Assembly: GCA_933822405.4 (NCBI GenBank)
Contig: CAKOGP040000001.1
Span: 443,083-507,082, forward strand
DNA from: Cylindrotheca closterium
Lineage: Eukaryota; Bacillariophyta; Bacillariophyceae; Bacillariales; Bacillariaceae
Length of the DNA: 64,000 nucleotides
Reading direction: 5' to 3'
The notes under the pieces were generated by a model, which worked only from the letters and a program-made list of their open reading frames with translations, was not told the origin of the DNA and did not search any database. This document shows, piece after piece, positions 53,187 through 63,347 of this stretch. Position numbers and translations under genes: made by a program. The first letter of the stretch is position 1; the number at the start of each line of letters is the position of its first letter.

Positions 53187-55820
53187 ATGAGTGATGATGC
53201 GAACAGAGAAAATCGTACTGTAGCGGATTTCAATACAGCTGATGACTTGCTTCAGGGGATGCAGTCCATGGGTGTTAAAAAATCTGGAAATGAGCCATAT
53301 GTCAGTTTTGCTAACCCAGCACATCGGATCAACGCCCACAGCGCTGCACTGAAAAACACGCTGAATACTACCCATACTGACACTACTGGAGAGGTCCCTC
53401 TAGATCCCAAACTTGATTGGGTGCTAGAATCGTTCAATAAAAAAACATCGGACGCACAAACATTAGACGAAGAACTGAAAAGGTTATTGGTGTTAAAATC
53501 ATATTTGTTGCTTGACAGCGAACGGCAAGAGTCTTTCGAACGCATCACTGCAATTGCAAGCCGGCTTTTCAAATGTCCTATGGCATTAATAAGCTTGGTG
53601 GATCTGGGGCGACAGTGGTTCCTATCGAATCGAGGTCTGGGGGATGTCAGAGAAACCGATCGAAAATCTGCTTTCTGTGCTCATGCCATTTGGTCTCAGG
53701 AAAGATTATTCATTGTTCCGGATGCGACTAAAGATGACCGGTTCAAGGACAATCCTTTAGTAACAGGGCCTCCCGACATTCGATTCTACGCAGGTGCCCC
53801 TTTGATCTCACCAGAAGGTTACAAGCTTGGAACACTCTGCATTCTCGATAAGATTACTCGTCCGAATGGGCTGACTTCCGCAGAGCAAGAAAACTTGCTA
53901 GACCTTGCATCAATGGCTGTAAAAGCGGCAGTTGATCATAAGCGTGTGAGGTTGCAAGAATATGAAGACCCGAAGCAACTTATTGCCTACACAGCTCACG
54001 ATTTGATGACGCCTTTGACCGGTGTCCAGATAAGTCTCTCACTCTTAAGCGAAGACAAATCTTTCAGTTCAAAGACAAACGAAGCACAAAGAGAACTAAT
54101 ACATACAGCCTCGGAGTGCACAGATGTTATGGGACGAATTTGCCAAACAGCAATATCATCATTTCGAAGTAGCCAACAACAGAATCCTGATAAAAAACAC
54201 AAAAAGGACTTGCCAAAATTGTCAGAGACAATCTCTTCAAGTCCGTTGGAGGAAATAAAGCTTTCTGATTTTGTCACGAAGCTTCAAACTATTCTGGCTC
54301 CTTTTCCAAAGTCTGTCCCTGTCAACATATCACTACACGACTCTGTGCCACCTACTATTGTCACTGATGATCTGAAAGTCTTCCGAGCTGCCATCAACTA
54401 CTTGACTAGTGCTTGTTCTCGGACAGAAGAAGGGGCCATCAATTTCACAATTAAGATGATAGGCGATGGTGACAAACAGAGGATTAGATTTGAGTGCGAA
54501 GACACTGGACCAAGTCTTCCGGTGGACAGTTACTCGTCACTCTTTCGTCCCTTCAAATTTGATGTAAAAGGCGAACAGGAAAGCTCCTACGCGAGCTGGT
54601 CCAATACTGAGATGTCCGAAGGAGAAGTTCCAAATTCAGCTCTTGGCTTATATTCAGTGGCCATTCACATCAGTTCGATGGGTGGAGAATATGGTTTTCG
54701 ACCACTGGAGTCGTCTTCGACAGGTTCCACCTTTTGGTTCCAAATCCCAGTGATTCTTCCAAGTGCGACTTCCGATTTGAAGGCGATGCCTTCTTTAGAA
54801 AAGGAATCACAATCAAAGCCCGCAAGAGACACAGCAGCGGACAAGAGCGGTAAGAAAAGGGACCTTCCAGGCGCTTCAACAGGAGACGCCAATGGTATCA
54901 TCAAAGATATGAAGGAGCGAAAGCGGAAAGCTCTCGTTATTGAAGATTCCATGGTTGTGAGAAAAAGTCTGACAAGAGCGTTGACAAAAGTAGGCTTCGA
55001 GGTTACGCAGGCAGTGGACGGCATGGAAGGTCTCCGAGAACTTCAATCCTCGTTATTTGACGTTGTTTTATGCGATTTTCTCATGCCTGTAATGGATGGC
55101 TTGGATTGTGTCCAACAATACCGAGAGTGGGAGAAGGTACACCGACCTTTTTTCAAGCAATTTATCATTGGTATATCTGCCCATGCGGGCAATACTGACA
55201 TTGAGAAGGGAAGAGAAGTTGGAATGGATGATTTCAGACCGAAACCCGTTACATTCAAGCAGCTGGTTGAGTTAAGCAAAAGCGAGGTTCTTGCCACATA
55301 CAGCGGCGAGCTCGATTCTTTTGGACGAAAAAGGATGAAGATGCTGAGTGCTGGGAAACTTGCTGTGAATCAAGATGATAATCAAAAGGTTGCTCATGTT
55401 TGTTTGATTGCCATGGGCCGTATCACAGAACAAGTCGAAGCTCTGCAACGTGCTGCGGAAGCAAGAGAGTGGAAAAGTGTCATTGTAGATAACGGCGAAG
55501 AAGCGTTGAAGCTTATGAAACTTAGAACATGGGACGCCATTTTGCTGGACGAAGACTTGCCGCAGCTTCCTTCCGGTCAATGCGTTGCTAGGTTCAGGGA
55601 ATGGGAAGCGAAGAACCGAATTATGAAACAACGGAACGTTGCTCTCGTCAGCGCAAGCTGTGCCTCTATGGTTCACAACTTAAATTCGATGATGCAGCTA
55701 CCATTTGGAGTTGACTTTGCGATAGGCAAACCAATTCAAGTCCGAGAATTCGAATTCATAATGTCCCGAGCAGAAGACCACTCGATGGGTTGCGGATCGA
55801 GAGACATCATCGGAAGATAA
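53187..55820 (+). CDS. Cytosolic GAF-hybrid histidine kinase with two receiver domains
   Basis: Single-exon protein of 877 residues with no membrane helix. A GAF domain spans about 117-252 (ALISLVDLGRQWFLSN, SAFCAHAIW, YAGAPLISPEGYKLGTLCI). The phospho-acceptor helix has His271 in AHDLMTPL. The ATPase region (about 385-520) has a DxG loop (CEDTGPSLP), but the N-box reads INYLTSAC, with one Asn position changed to Ser. Receiver 1 (about 580-705) is complete: IEDS, Asp630 in LCDFLMPVMDG, Ser/Lys sites (ISAHAG, RPKPV). Receiver 2 (about 735-865) keeps Asp788 and Lys848 (GKPIQ) but lost the acidic pair at its start. It lacks PAS/PHY parts of phytochromes, so the GAF ligand is unknown. Probably part of a phosphorelay. 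Confidence 0.9.
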   Translation: MSDDANRENRTVADFNTADDLLQGMQSMGVKKSGNEPYVSFANPAHRINAHSAALKNTLNTTHTDTTGEVPLDPKLDWVLESFNKKTSDAQTLDEELKRLLVLKSYLLLDSERQESFERITAIASRLFKCPMALISLVDLGRQWFLSNRGLGDVRETDRKSAFCAHAIWSQERLFIVPDATKDDRFKDNPLVTGPPDIRFYAGAPLISPEGYKLGTLCILDKITRPNGLTSAEQENLLDLASMAVKAAVDHKRVRLQEYEDPKQLIAYTAHDLMTPLTGVQISLSLLSEDKSFSSKTNEAQRELIHTASECTDVMGRICQTAISSFRSSQQQNPDKKHKKDLPKLSETISSSPLEEIKLSDFVTKLQTILAPFPKSVPVNISLHDSVPPTIVTDDLKVFRAAINYLTSACSRTEEGAINFTIKMIGDGDKQRIRFECEDTGPSLPVDSYSSLFRPFKFDVKGEQESSYASWSNTEMSEGEVPNSALGLYSVAIHISSMGGEYGFRPLESSSTGSTFWFQIPVILPSATSDLKAMPSLEKESQSKPARDTAADKSGKKRDLPGASTGDANGIIKDMKERKRKALVIEDSMVVRKSLTRALTKVGFEVTQAVDGMEGLRELQSSLFDVVLCDFLMPVMDGLDCVQQYREWEKVHRPFFKQFIIGISAHAGNTDIEKGREVGMDDFRPKPVTFKQLVELSKSEVLATYSGELDSFGRKRMKMLSAGKLAVNQDDNQKVAHVCLIAMGRITEQVEALQRAAEAREWKSVIVDNGEEALKLMKLRTWDAILLDEDLPQLPSGQCVARFREWEAKNRIMKQRNVALVSASCASMVHNLNSMMQLPFGVDFAIGKPIQVREFEFIMSRAEDHSMGCGSRDIIGR

Positions 55821-56066
55821 TTCATCGAATTGAGTCGAATCTGAACGATGGATATCGCAAGTTGACCAGCTAGCGATATGATGTTGAAGACTCACTCACA
55901 GGGTGGCTTCGACAAGGCTTCGATGGAGGAAAGTGCAAATCACAAATATGCTCAAATTTTTCGATTCGCCGTCCGTCCCTCGCCAGTAAGCATTTCCGCC
56001 GTTTTCCATCACACGTACAAACAACGACAAACTGATCATAACAGTATAGCATAGGTTTCATTGAAT

Positions 56067-56689
56067 ATGCTTTCCAACACGTCATCATTAAGGGTGTTTT
56101 CGCGGCAGATAGCAGGTCCGTTGTCAAGGCAGTCCACTGGCTTCCGCGACAAGCATTCATCAAGGCAGGTGAAGAGGCTGTTCAAGAAGAATCCAGCAGC
56201 CCGAAGAATAGAGAATAAGATGGGTGGCAAAGTCATAGAGAGCCCTCCAGAAGTTACCTATCAAGCCATTTTGGAGCCCAAGATGCTACCGAATGGATGG
56301 AATCCTCCTCCACCGGAAGGCATTGAAATTCCAGAATATCCATTCAAGATTTCTCGTACAAAAAACAAGCCAAACGATGCTGTAGGTTTCTTGCCAGTAT
56401 ATTCAGAATTCCGGTAGGTTTCTGCTTTTTTCCTATTTGCCGATCTGATGGATCACACAGTCTCACAATTTTGTCTAAACTTAGACGAGACGGTGCCAGG
56501 GTCACAACGCGCATCAAGAAAGTTTCGGGAGATCGTGACGCATTTTTGACAGCACTTCGAGCGGCCCTTCAGATTCCAACGGTGAATGGTAAGGACGAAA
56601 CAATCCGACTTCGCACTGGTGGGACTATTGAAGTGAAGGGAAATCGAGTGATGGAGGTGAAACAATGGCTTGCCGGCCTTGGTTTCTAG
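56067..56689 (+). CDS. MRPL49: Mitochondrial ribosomal protein mL49
   Basis: Two exons (56067-56413 and 56485-56689) give 183 residues. The N-terminus is Arg/Ser-rich without acidic residues (MLSNTSSLRVFSRQIAG), a mitochondrial presequence. The conserved mL49/Img2 domain is YPFKISRTKNKPNDAVGFLP, VYSEFR joined to RDGARVTTRIKKVSGDRDAF, and the end GTIEVKGNRVMEVKQWLAGL-GF. mL49 is part of the large subunit of the mitochondrial ribosome. The splice is secure because the motif runs across it. Confidence 0.9.
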
Positions 56690-57009
56690 GCTTGAGGCTT
56701 CTTAGACGGTTGAAAGATTGGATAACTATAAAAGCTATACTACCGAGATCTCACTGTCAGTTACGATAGTGCTGCCTGAATCACCAGGGGGAACAGGGCG
56801 TTGCCTTTTGCTATCATGGTGTCTCAATCCGTTTTGATTTCGTCTACTGGAGTAGCACATTTAAGTCCTTGACTCATTTATTCCTGGGCTTTCCTGAAAT
56901 CCCGCAGGATTCAAAATGGGATTACCATGTTCACGTCGTTCAATCATGTAGAAAATAGGCTAAATAATTCCATGGCTCATTTCAATCTTATTTCAACTGA
57001 AGTTTGCTG
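56690..57009. other. Intergenic region
   Basis: Downstream of mL49 and upstream of the bZIP-like gene. Nothing recognised. Confidence 0.5.
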
Positions 57010-58864
57010 ATGCAGAGTCCGTATCTTTCCAATCCAATCTTGCTCCGTGATGTGTTTGATTACATCTACATGATCAACAATCAGGAGGAGGAGGAGTCTT
57101 TCCGGATGGATCAATTCGACTGGGTCTTGCCGTCGTGTCAACACCAAGCCGGATTTCGCCCGAAAGAAATCTCAAACTTTCATGGACTTCAATCGATCTA
57201 TCATCTACCAACTTCCAATTTAAAACGCAAAAGAATGAGCGAATCTGGCGGCACCGATGGATCAGAGCCTGAAATGAATGGTTCTAGCTCAGGTGACGAT
57301 CATTCCTCTACTTTGGACCATGCACTCTTGGAGAGTCTCTTCTACAACGAAATGATGATGCTTAGTGCCAGTTCACCTTCATCATCAAATATGATGGCCC
57401 AGCAGCTCCACGAGGCAACTTCGGTCACTTCATCAAGAGAATCGACTATGTCACCTTTGGCTGATGCAACCACACTTGCTGAGCAACAAATGTTGCAAGA
57501 CTTCGGTGTGACAGCATCGCCAGTAATGCTTCAGTCACCACCACGGGGAAAAGCACCGGTCTTCACAACTCCAGCGGCAGCCGCTGCCGTTCATGGAGTA
57601 CCCGTTGATTTACAAGCCCCAGTTTCTGATCAAGTATCGTCGTCCCTACGACCACCATACTTGTCACACAATGCAGCATCACATTTGGAGCCTTTGCACC
57701 CTTCTGCGCCTTCATCAGCAACCCAACCTTTGCAACCCAAACCATCTCATGCATTTCTTCCGACATCAGCTTTGTCTTCCGACCCACCTGTATCAGAGGA
57801 ACGTGCGAAGCAGCTTGTAGATCAATTCGCAACATTGGCATCTCGCTTGGGAATAGAGCTTCCAAACCAGATTTTGCAGCAATTGACTACAGCAGCTGTG
57901 GAAAACGGCTCTTCAGTCTCGGCATCAATGAGCAACTTATCAGATCAAATCGTTGGGGCACAAGCAGCTGTAGCAGAAGCTGAAAACGAAAACCCTGGAA
58001 CGCCAAGAGCTGATACAATTGATAGTCTTCGTTTGACAGCGGAGGAAGCAATTACAACAGTGACCAAAAAGCGTTCTCCTGGAGGAGAATCCCCAACTAA
58101 TTCTTCTGCCAATGCAAACGGCAACAAGCCGCTTTATAGCAAAAGGCGCAAGAAACCGCGGTTGTCAGATTGTGAATCCAAGTTGGCTCAATTGAAGGCT
58201 GAAAACGAAATGTTAAAACGTCATTTGCAAAATGTTTCCAACAAAGCACATCAGATCGAGCATGGCAAAGAAGAATCTGCTACCCGTGTGAAACAACTTC
58301 TCGACAGCAATGCGGAGGCCGATGAAATGGAAAGCGTTGTGAAGGATATGACTGATACGTACTCTGATTATGGGTCTAATCGACAGCAGGAGCTGAGCTT
58401 TCATCTCGAGCAGCTGTCAAGGTGGGTCAATACGGCTACGCACGAAGCAAAAGCAAGTGCTTTTCATTCTTATCTAATACCTTTTCTTTTGTAGACTTGT
58501 TGTTCCTACAAATTTTACAAAACTTGGGCTGTGGACTCTGGGACACAGTAGTTCGAATCCAAAGAATCCAATTGCTGGGATTCTACAGAAAGAGCTCGAC
58601 ATCAACCCACAGCAGGCAAGGAGGATTTTCGAGCAGAGCGAAAGAATCAAGGCCCTTTGTGATAACCTGAAAGAAAGTCTTGCGTTGCTAGCAAAGTTGA
58701 AGTCAATCTGTGAACAGAAAACTCAAATGTTCCGTGATCGAATGGCGAAATGCAAAGAAATTTTGAATACAAAGCAGACTGTGAAGCTGATCATTTGGAT
58801 CAACGAGCATTACCAGTTACTTGAGACTGTTTGTCCGGGATGGGGAACTGAACATATTCATTAG
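57010..58864 (+). CDS. bZIP-like putative transcription factor
   Basis: Two exons (57010-58421 and 58495-58864) give 593 residues. The first 330 residues are Ser/Pro/Ala/Gln-rich and disordered. Near 375-430 a basic stretch (KRRKKPRLSDC) leads into a heptad-like helix (ESKLAQLKAENEMLKRHLQ), so a basic-leucine-zipper is likely, but the basic part lacks the full N-x7-R pattern and is shortened by a Pro. After the intron, a helical domain continues (FEQSERIKALCDNLKESLAL, MFRDRMAKCKEILNTKQTVK) and ends in a Trp-containing segment, loosely like the DOG1-type part of plant TGA factors. DNA binding is plausible, not shown. The start is the first ATG; upstream codons are TTG-CTG. Confidence 0.65.
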
Positions 58865-59073
58865 TTTACTTCAAATGGAACCACCAAACCTGGTTCCATG
58901 TATGTATGATGTATGTCTACTACAGTACCGGTATGTTTATCCTTTTTCTTTGCGGAACTCCCCGTTTAGTCACACCAGTCGACTCAGTCTGGGACTGACA
59001 CCTCTGGGACTGACACAGAAAATTATGACGACAAAGGTCGACATCTGTTTTTCCCACAAAACACACGAAGAAA

Positions 59074-59905
59074 ATGAGATCTCTACTCGCCTTATCCACC
59101 GTCCTAATTCTCTCCAGCCGTGCCTATGCCTTTGAAGCCGCGTCTCCAAACAATAGACGTGACTTTTTGGCTTCATTGTCTACAGCAGCTGTAAGCCTTG
59201 CACTCTCTCCAAACACAGCCTCTGCAGTTGAAGTTGGCGGAAAGTTGAAATATGGAGATGAATCGATCATGACTCAAAAGGGACATGGGACTTCTGCAAA
59301 TCCTGTCCAAAGCAACCTATTGTACGGTGTCTCTGAGAAATTGGCGGACAAGATTTGCAGCTACAATCGTCAGTTCGCTGAATTTGCTGGTTACTTCCGA
59401 TCTACCAATTTTGAAGATGTCGTCTTGGCATCGAAGGGACCAGTTACATTCTACGACTCTGTGACTGGAAAGCCTCTGTTTATGGCTCCAATCAATCGCT
59501 CAGCAGAAGACTTTATTCAAGAATCGGAGGTCCATGGCTGGCCAAGCTTCCGAGACGACGGTGAGTGCCTTACGTCTTTTGTCGTGTTGCTTATTGAACT
59601 AGAGCAAATATCTTCTAACATATTGATTTTCAGAGGTCGTTTGGGAAAATGTTAGAATCTTAAAGAACTCCGGAGAGACTGTATCTGCTGATGGAACTCA
59701 TCTGGGCCACAATGTAAGTTTATATGATGTCATACTAGTAGCTAGGGGGCTAGTGGTAGGCTAGTAGCTGTGCTGGCTGGTAAGATATTGTGATCCCTTT
59801 TTTCATTTGCCAGTCTGACGTATTCCTATTTTCCCCCAGCTTCCTGATAGAAAGGGAAACCGCTACTGCATCAACCTCGTGAGTGTTGCAGGACAACCAA
59901 TGTAA
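59074..59905 (+). CDS. Thylakoid-lumen MsrB-like protein lacking zinc cysteines
   Basis: Three exons (59074-59560, 59634-59713, 59840-59905) give 210 residues. A signal peptide ends AYA|FEAAS (plastid type), then RRDFLASLSTAAVSLAL ending ASA|VEVG, a twin-arginine lumen-targeting signal. The mature part resembles methionine-R-sulfoxide reductase B: PVTFYDSVTGKPLFMAP, HGWPSFRDD, DGTHLGHNLPD and RYCINLVSVAG. The catalytic Cys in RYCIN and the GWPSF and LGH motifs are kept. The two CxxC zinc pairs of MsrB are replaced (YDSVTG, VSADG) and the second active Cys before GWPSF is missing. It may reduce sulfoxides with another partner, or have a new lumen role. Confidence 0.85.
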
Positions 59906-60043
59906 TCCACTATTTAAAATAGGAGTACCAAAACTGAAAACAACAGTAATTGTCAGTTGTCGAAATGAGTTGTGAAAAATCAAAATTGAAATGAAAATAA
60001 AGCTAAATCAGAAGCCGTCCGTCTGTCTGACCTTACTAATCGC

Positions 60044-60051
60044 TGACGTCA
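60044..60051. promoter_or_regulatory. CRE palindrome TGACGTCA
   Basis: Perfect octamer 86 bases upstream of the quinone oxidoreductase ATG, the same distance as at 3357-3364. bZIP binding is the likely function, by analogy with diatom CO2-response elements. Confidence 0.4.
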
Positions 60052-60136
60052 GCTCATTGAAATGATACATCAATAATCAAAACAAAACCATCGCTCATTG
60101 ACATCATAGTTCGATCCTAATTCACTGAAAGAAAAA

Positions 60137-61402
60137 ATGTTGTCAAACTTTGGTCGTAGCAGACTGTCATCTTCTGTCAATGTCATCCGTCGTGCCTTCT
60201 CGGCCATTCCCGAGACCATGAAGGTAAGGACAATTTTTAGGATGGCTTTGGATGAGCTGGCTTCTTCTTTTGGTTTCTCGAGTATTCTTGCGCTTTTCTA
60301 TGATATTTTGATCCAAAATGCATCAGATGCATCCATTGGGTCTATTCCTCGTTTGATTCCTTTGCAGTCTCTCTTATGATCATTTCATTTCCCTGTCTAG
60401 GCCGCCGTTGTCCGTGAGGTTGGAGATGCAGATGCTTTGAAGGTCGAGACTGATTTCCCCACACCCAAGATGGGTCCCGGTCAAGTAATTGTCAAGAACG
60501 AGTTTGCCGGAATCAACTTTATCGATACCTACCACAGAAAGGGACTATACCCCCGTGATCTTCCGTTCATTGGAGGACAAGAGGGGGGAGGTACCGTTGC
60601 TGCCGTTTCCGACGAAGCCGCAGCCGAGGGTATTAAGATTGGAGACCGCGTCGCATACTCTGTCTTCGGGTCCTATGCGGAATTCACTGCGGTCCCAGCT
60701 GCCAAACTTCTTCCTGTTCCAGACGCTGTTGGACTCGATGTCGCAACTTCGTGTGTTGTCCAAGGAATGACGGCACATTACCTTACCTCGTCAGCTCACG
60801 CCGACCTCATCAAGGAAGGCGAATGGTGCCTAATTCACGGAGTTGGTGGAGGAACCTGCCAATGGGCAGCTCAGATGGCGAAACTTCGCGGTTTCAAGGT
60901 CATTGGTACCGTTTCCAAGGGAAAGGCTTCCATCGCTGAGGGATTGGGCTGTGATGAACTCATTGTTCTGGACGAGGTTCCAGGAATGAGTTTCGAGGAT
61001 TACGAATCCTTTGATATTGTGGAACGAGTCAAGGAAGTCACTGGTGGAGAGGGTGTCAAGTGCGTCATTGACGGTATTGGAAAGAGCACCATGGACATTT
61101 CTATCGACTCTTTGGCCAGACGTGGAATCTTTATTTCCTTTGGAAATGCTTCCGGAGCCGTCCCTGCCTTCCCCGTTCTTCGATTGATTGGAAAGTCCGC
61201 CTATGTTACCAGACCCAAGCTTTTGGACTACACTGTGAACCGCGAGGAGTTGGTCTGGAGAGCCGGAGAGATCTTTGGATGGCTCCAAGAGGGAAAGCTC
61301 AATGTATCTGTTGATACTGAGTTCCCATTGGAAGAAGCTGCCGAAGGACACAAGTACCTTGAGGCCGGAAAGAGTAAGGGAAAGGTTCTCTACAAGATCT
61401 AA
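60137..61402 (+). CDS. NADPH:quinone oxidoreductase (zeta-crystallin type), mitochondrial
   Basis: Two exons (60137-60223 and 60401-61402) give 362 residues. The first exon carries a mitochondrial-type presequence (MLSNFGRSRLSSSVNVIRRA-FSAIP), and the intron sits just before the enzyme start (MK-AAVVREVGDADAL). Family motifs: FAGINFIDTYHRKGLYP, GGQEGGGTVAAVSD, GVGGGTCQWAAQMAKLRGF (nucleotide loop), IDGIGKSTMDISIDSLARRG and FISFGNASGAVP. It belongs to the zinc-free medium-chain dehydrogenase group and likely reduces quinones with NADPH. Confidence 0.92.
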
Positions 61403-61885
61403 ATTGGATATATATTAAATGTATTAAAAAATTGGAGTAGACCAATATATTGGATGGAATGATATGCAGTACAGCACTACCTGGTACGGTAGGTGAACAG
61501 TGAACAGTCGTTGTATCCACATCTCACAACGTGACATGGTACGGTAATTTGCCTCTAGTCTGTCAGTCAACAGCTCAATCGTGTTTGGCGAAAGTCTTTC
61601 CTGTAAAATGTTTCAATAATTATTGAATTCCAGATTCCATTTACGCGATCCAATCGTTTCAACTTCAAGATTCCAATTTTCTCTGGTAGGAACCACCACT
61701 TTTCTACGTACGTGGGTAGAAGAAATACGAAGGAAAGGAGGCTATGATGCAGTAGGATACATTCAACTTGTAGACCCACATCGGAAGGATTCTTCTGGTA
61801 TAATTTGAAGCAGACAAGATTCTGGATACATACTGTACTTTACCCAACAACTGATACCTACCAACAACAGTCAAGTCACACCACC
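61403..61885. other. Intergenic region
   Basis: Lies between the quinone oxidoreductase and bilin reductase genes. It has two TGGTACGGTA words (near 61481 and 61536) and an AGTGAACAGT repeat near 61496. No gene supported. Confidence 0.5.
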
Positions 61886-62971
61886 ATGATGCCTCAACAC
61901 TTACTTCTTCTCGTCCCAGTAGCAGCTGCATACACTCTGAATGGTGCACAGCCTTCCTTTGTGGGCCGCTCCGCTTCCACGCGCCTAACAAGCACCATGG
62001 TGGAGAGGATGGAAACGGCCACTTTCAACCCTGTGTCCCAATATGAGGATGCAAACACCTTCAAGAACCTTCCAATTCAATTGGAAGTAGCACCAACGAT
62101 GACCCTTAGAGAAGCAGAAGCGGAACATGGCATGCCTTGGAAAAGCTCAATCGATGCGAATGTGAAGGACGATGAGCTTCTTTACATGAAGTTCTGGGAA
62201 TGGCAAATGTCTTTCATGGAGGAACATCTTACTGATCTCCAATACGAAGCTTGCACCAATGGAGAGACCGACTTTTCCTACAACGCGAACGCGAAGAAAA
62301 AGGCCCGCATCGTAAACATCTGTGCTTCCTCCAAAGAATACCGCAAGATTCGCATGACCTACTACGATGCTGGCGATAACACTCAAGTTTTCAACGCTGT
62401 TTGGTACCCTGATCCTGAATACAATCTTCCAGTTCTTGGAATTGATATTCTTGCTTTCAACAGAAAGAAGTACCTTGCCATTGTTGACTTTCAGCCTCTG
62501 CATGAAGAGGAATCGGACCACGATGCAACCTACGAGGATCTGCTAGAACCAATCAAGGAGAAGTACGACACTCTAAAGGGACGCATGAGCTCCAAGTTCT
62601 ACGACGAAACTCAATTCTTCTCGCAACAAATGTTGTTTGCAAGATTTGACGAGGAGAAGGTTGTCCATGATGACTTGTTCCCAGCGTTTAAGAGCTATGT
62701 CAAGACACATGTAGACCTTGTCAAGTCTACCGAACGAAATCCTTCCACGAAGGAATTTGTTTTAGAACGACAAGAGGCATATGACGAATACTCTGCCGAG
62801 CGTGATCCAGCAACCGGACTGTTTGCTGCCATGTTTGGAGCCGAGTGGGCCAACGACTTTGTTCACGATTTCCTCTTTTCCATGAGCGAAAAGCCAGATG
62901 CTTCTTCTATTCCTCCAGCCTTTGTTGGCGGCGGCGGAAACCCACATGGACCACCATCTGGACGACCGTAA
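61886..62971 (+). CDS. Ferredoxin-dependent bilin reductase (HY2 family)
   Basis: Single-exon protein of 361 residues from the first ATG. The N-terminus is a signal-like sequence (MMPQHLLLLVPVAAAYTLNG) with a Ser/Arg-rich stretch (VGRSASTRLTS), fitting plastid import. The bilin reductase domain shows KFWEWQMSFMEEHL, KARIVNICASSKEYRKIRMT, PVLGIDILAFNRKKYLAIVD, FQPLH and FSQQMLFARF. The family reduces biliverdin with ferredoxin electrons to make phytobilins. Subtype (PcyA, PebA, PebB, HY2) cannot be settled by eye. Because diatoms lack phycobilisomes, its product may serve phytochromes or signalling. The C-terminus is Gly/Pro-rich (GGGGNPHGPPSG). Confidence 0.88.
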   Translation: MMPQHLLLLVPVAAAYTLNGAQPSFVGRSASTRLTSTMVERMETATFNPVSQYEDANTFKNLPIQLEVAPTMTLREAEAEHGMPWKSSIDANVKDDELLYMKFWEWQMSFMEEHLTDLQYEACTNGETDFSYNANAKKKARIVNICASSKEYRKIRMTYYDAGDNTQVFNAVWYPDPEYNLPVLGIDILAFNRKKYLAIVDFQPLHEEESDHDATYEDLLEPIKEKYDTLKGRMSSKFYDETQFFSQQMLFARFDEEKVVHDDLFPAFKSYVKTHVDLVKSTERNPSTKEFVLERQEAYDEYSAERDPATGLFAAMFGAEWANDFVHDFLFSMSEKPDASSIPPAFVGGGGNPHGPPSGRP

Positions 62972-63347
62972 ACAAAATCAACACAACCTTCTGATGACAA
63001 ATGCATCAGAATTTTTTTGAAGGAATAAAATACACTTTGAGAAACTCAAAACTCAAGGATTGTACAGCATTGATGTAGCATATTTATAATACTAGGAATA
63101 CATATAATAAAATTTTTTGATCTTTACATGTATACTTCTTTCCATTGAACAATGTGTTCAACTTCACGTGCGGCACAGTGTGGTTCCTCATCTTCTGCTC
63201 TACTACTACAGTACTTTCCATTTTGTTCGATAGAAGGACTTCGTCTGTCTGTCATCGGTCGGCAACCAGAAACTTCGTCGACATGAGAGAAAGGATGACG
63301 GGAAAGCTTGTCCTCATCATCATTCAACGAAGGAGCAACATTTCATA
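62972..63347. other. Intergenic region
   Basis: A/T-rich region between the bilin reductase and TIM44 genes. No gene supported. Confidence 0.5.

Noticed and set aside
53640..53700. GAF domain Cys (SAFCAHAI) as a phytochrome bilin site
   Set aside because: FCAHAI is common in non-phytochrome GAF kinases, and PAS and PHY domains are absent.
58545..58575. GTTCGAATCC word resembling a tRNA T-loop
   Set aside because: It lies in the coding frame of the bZIP-like gene and no cloverleaf arms surround it.
32940..61545. Recurring TACGGTA / TACCGGTA words in several intergenic regions
   Set aside because: Short, variable in spacing and unrelated to gene direction; could be chance or a generic composition effect.
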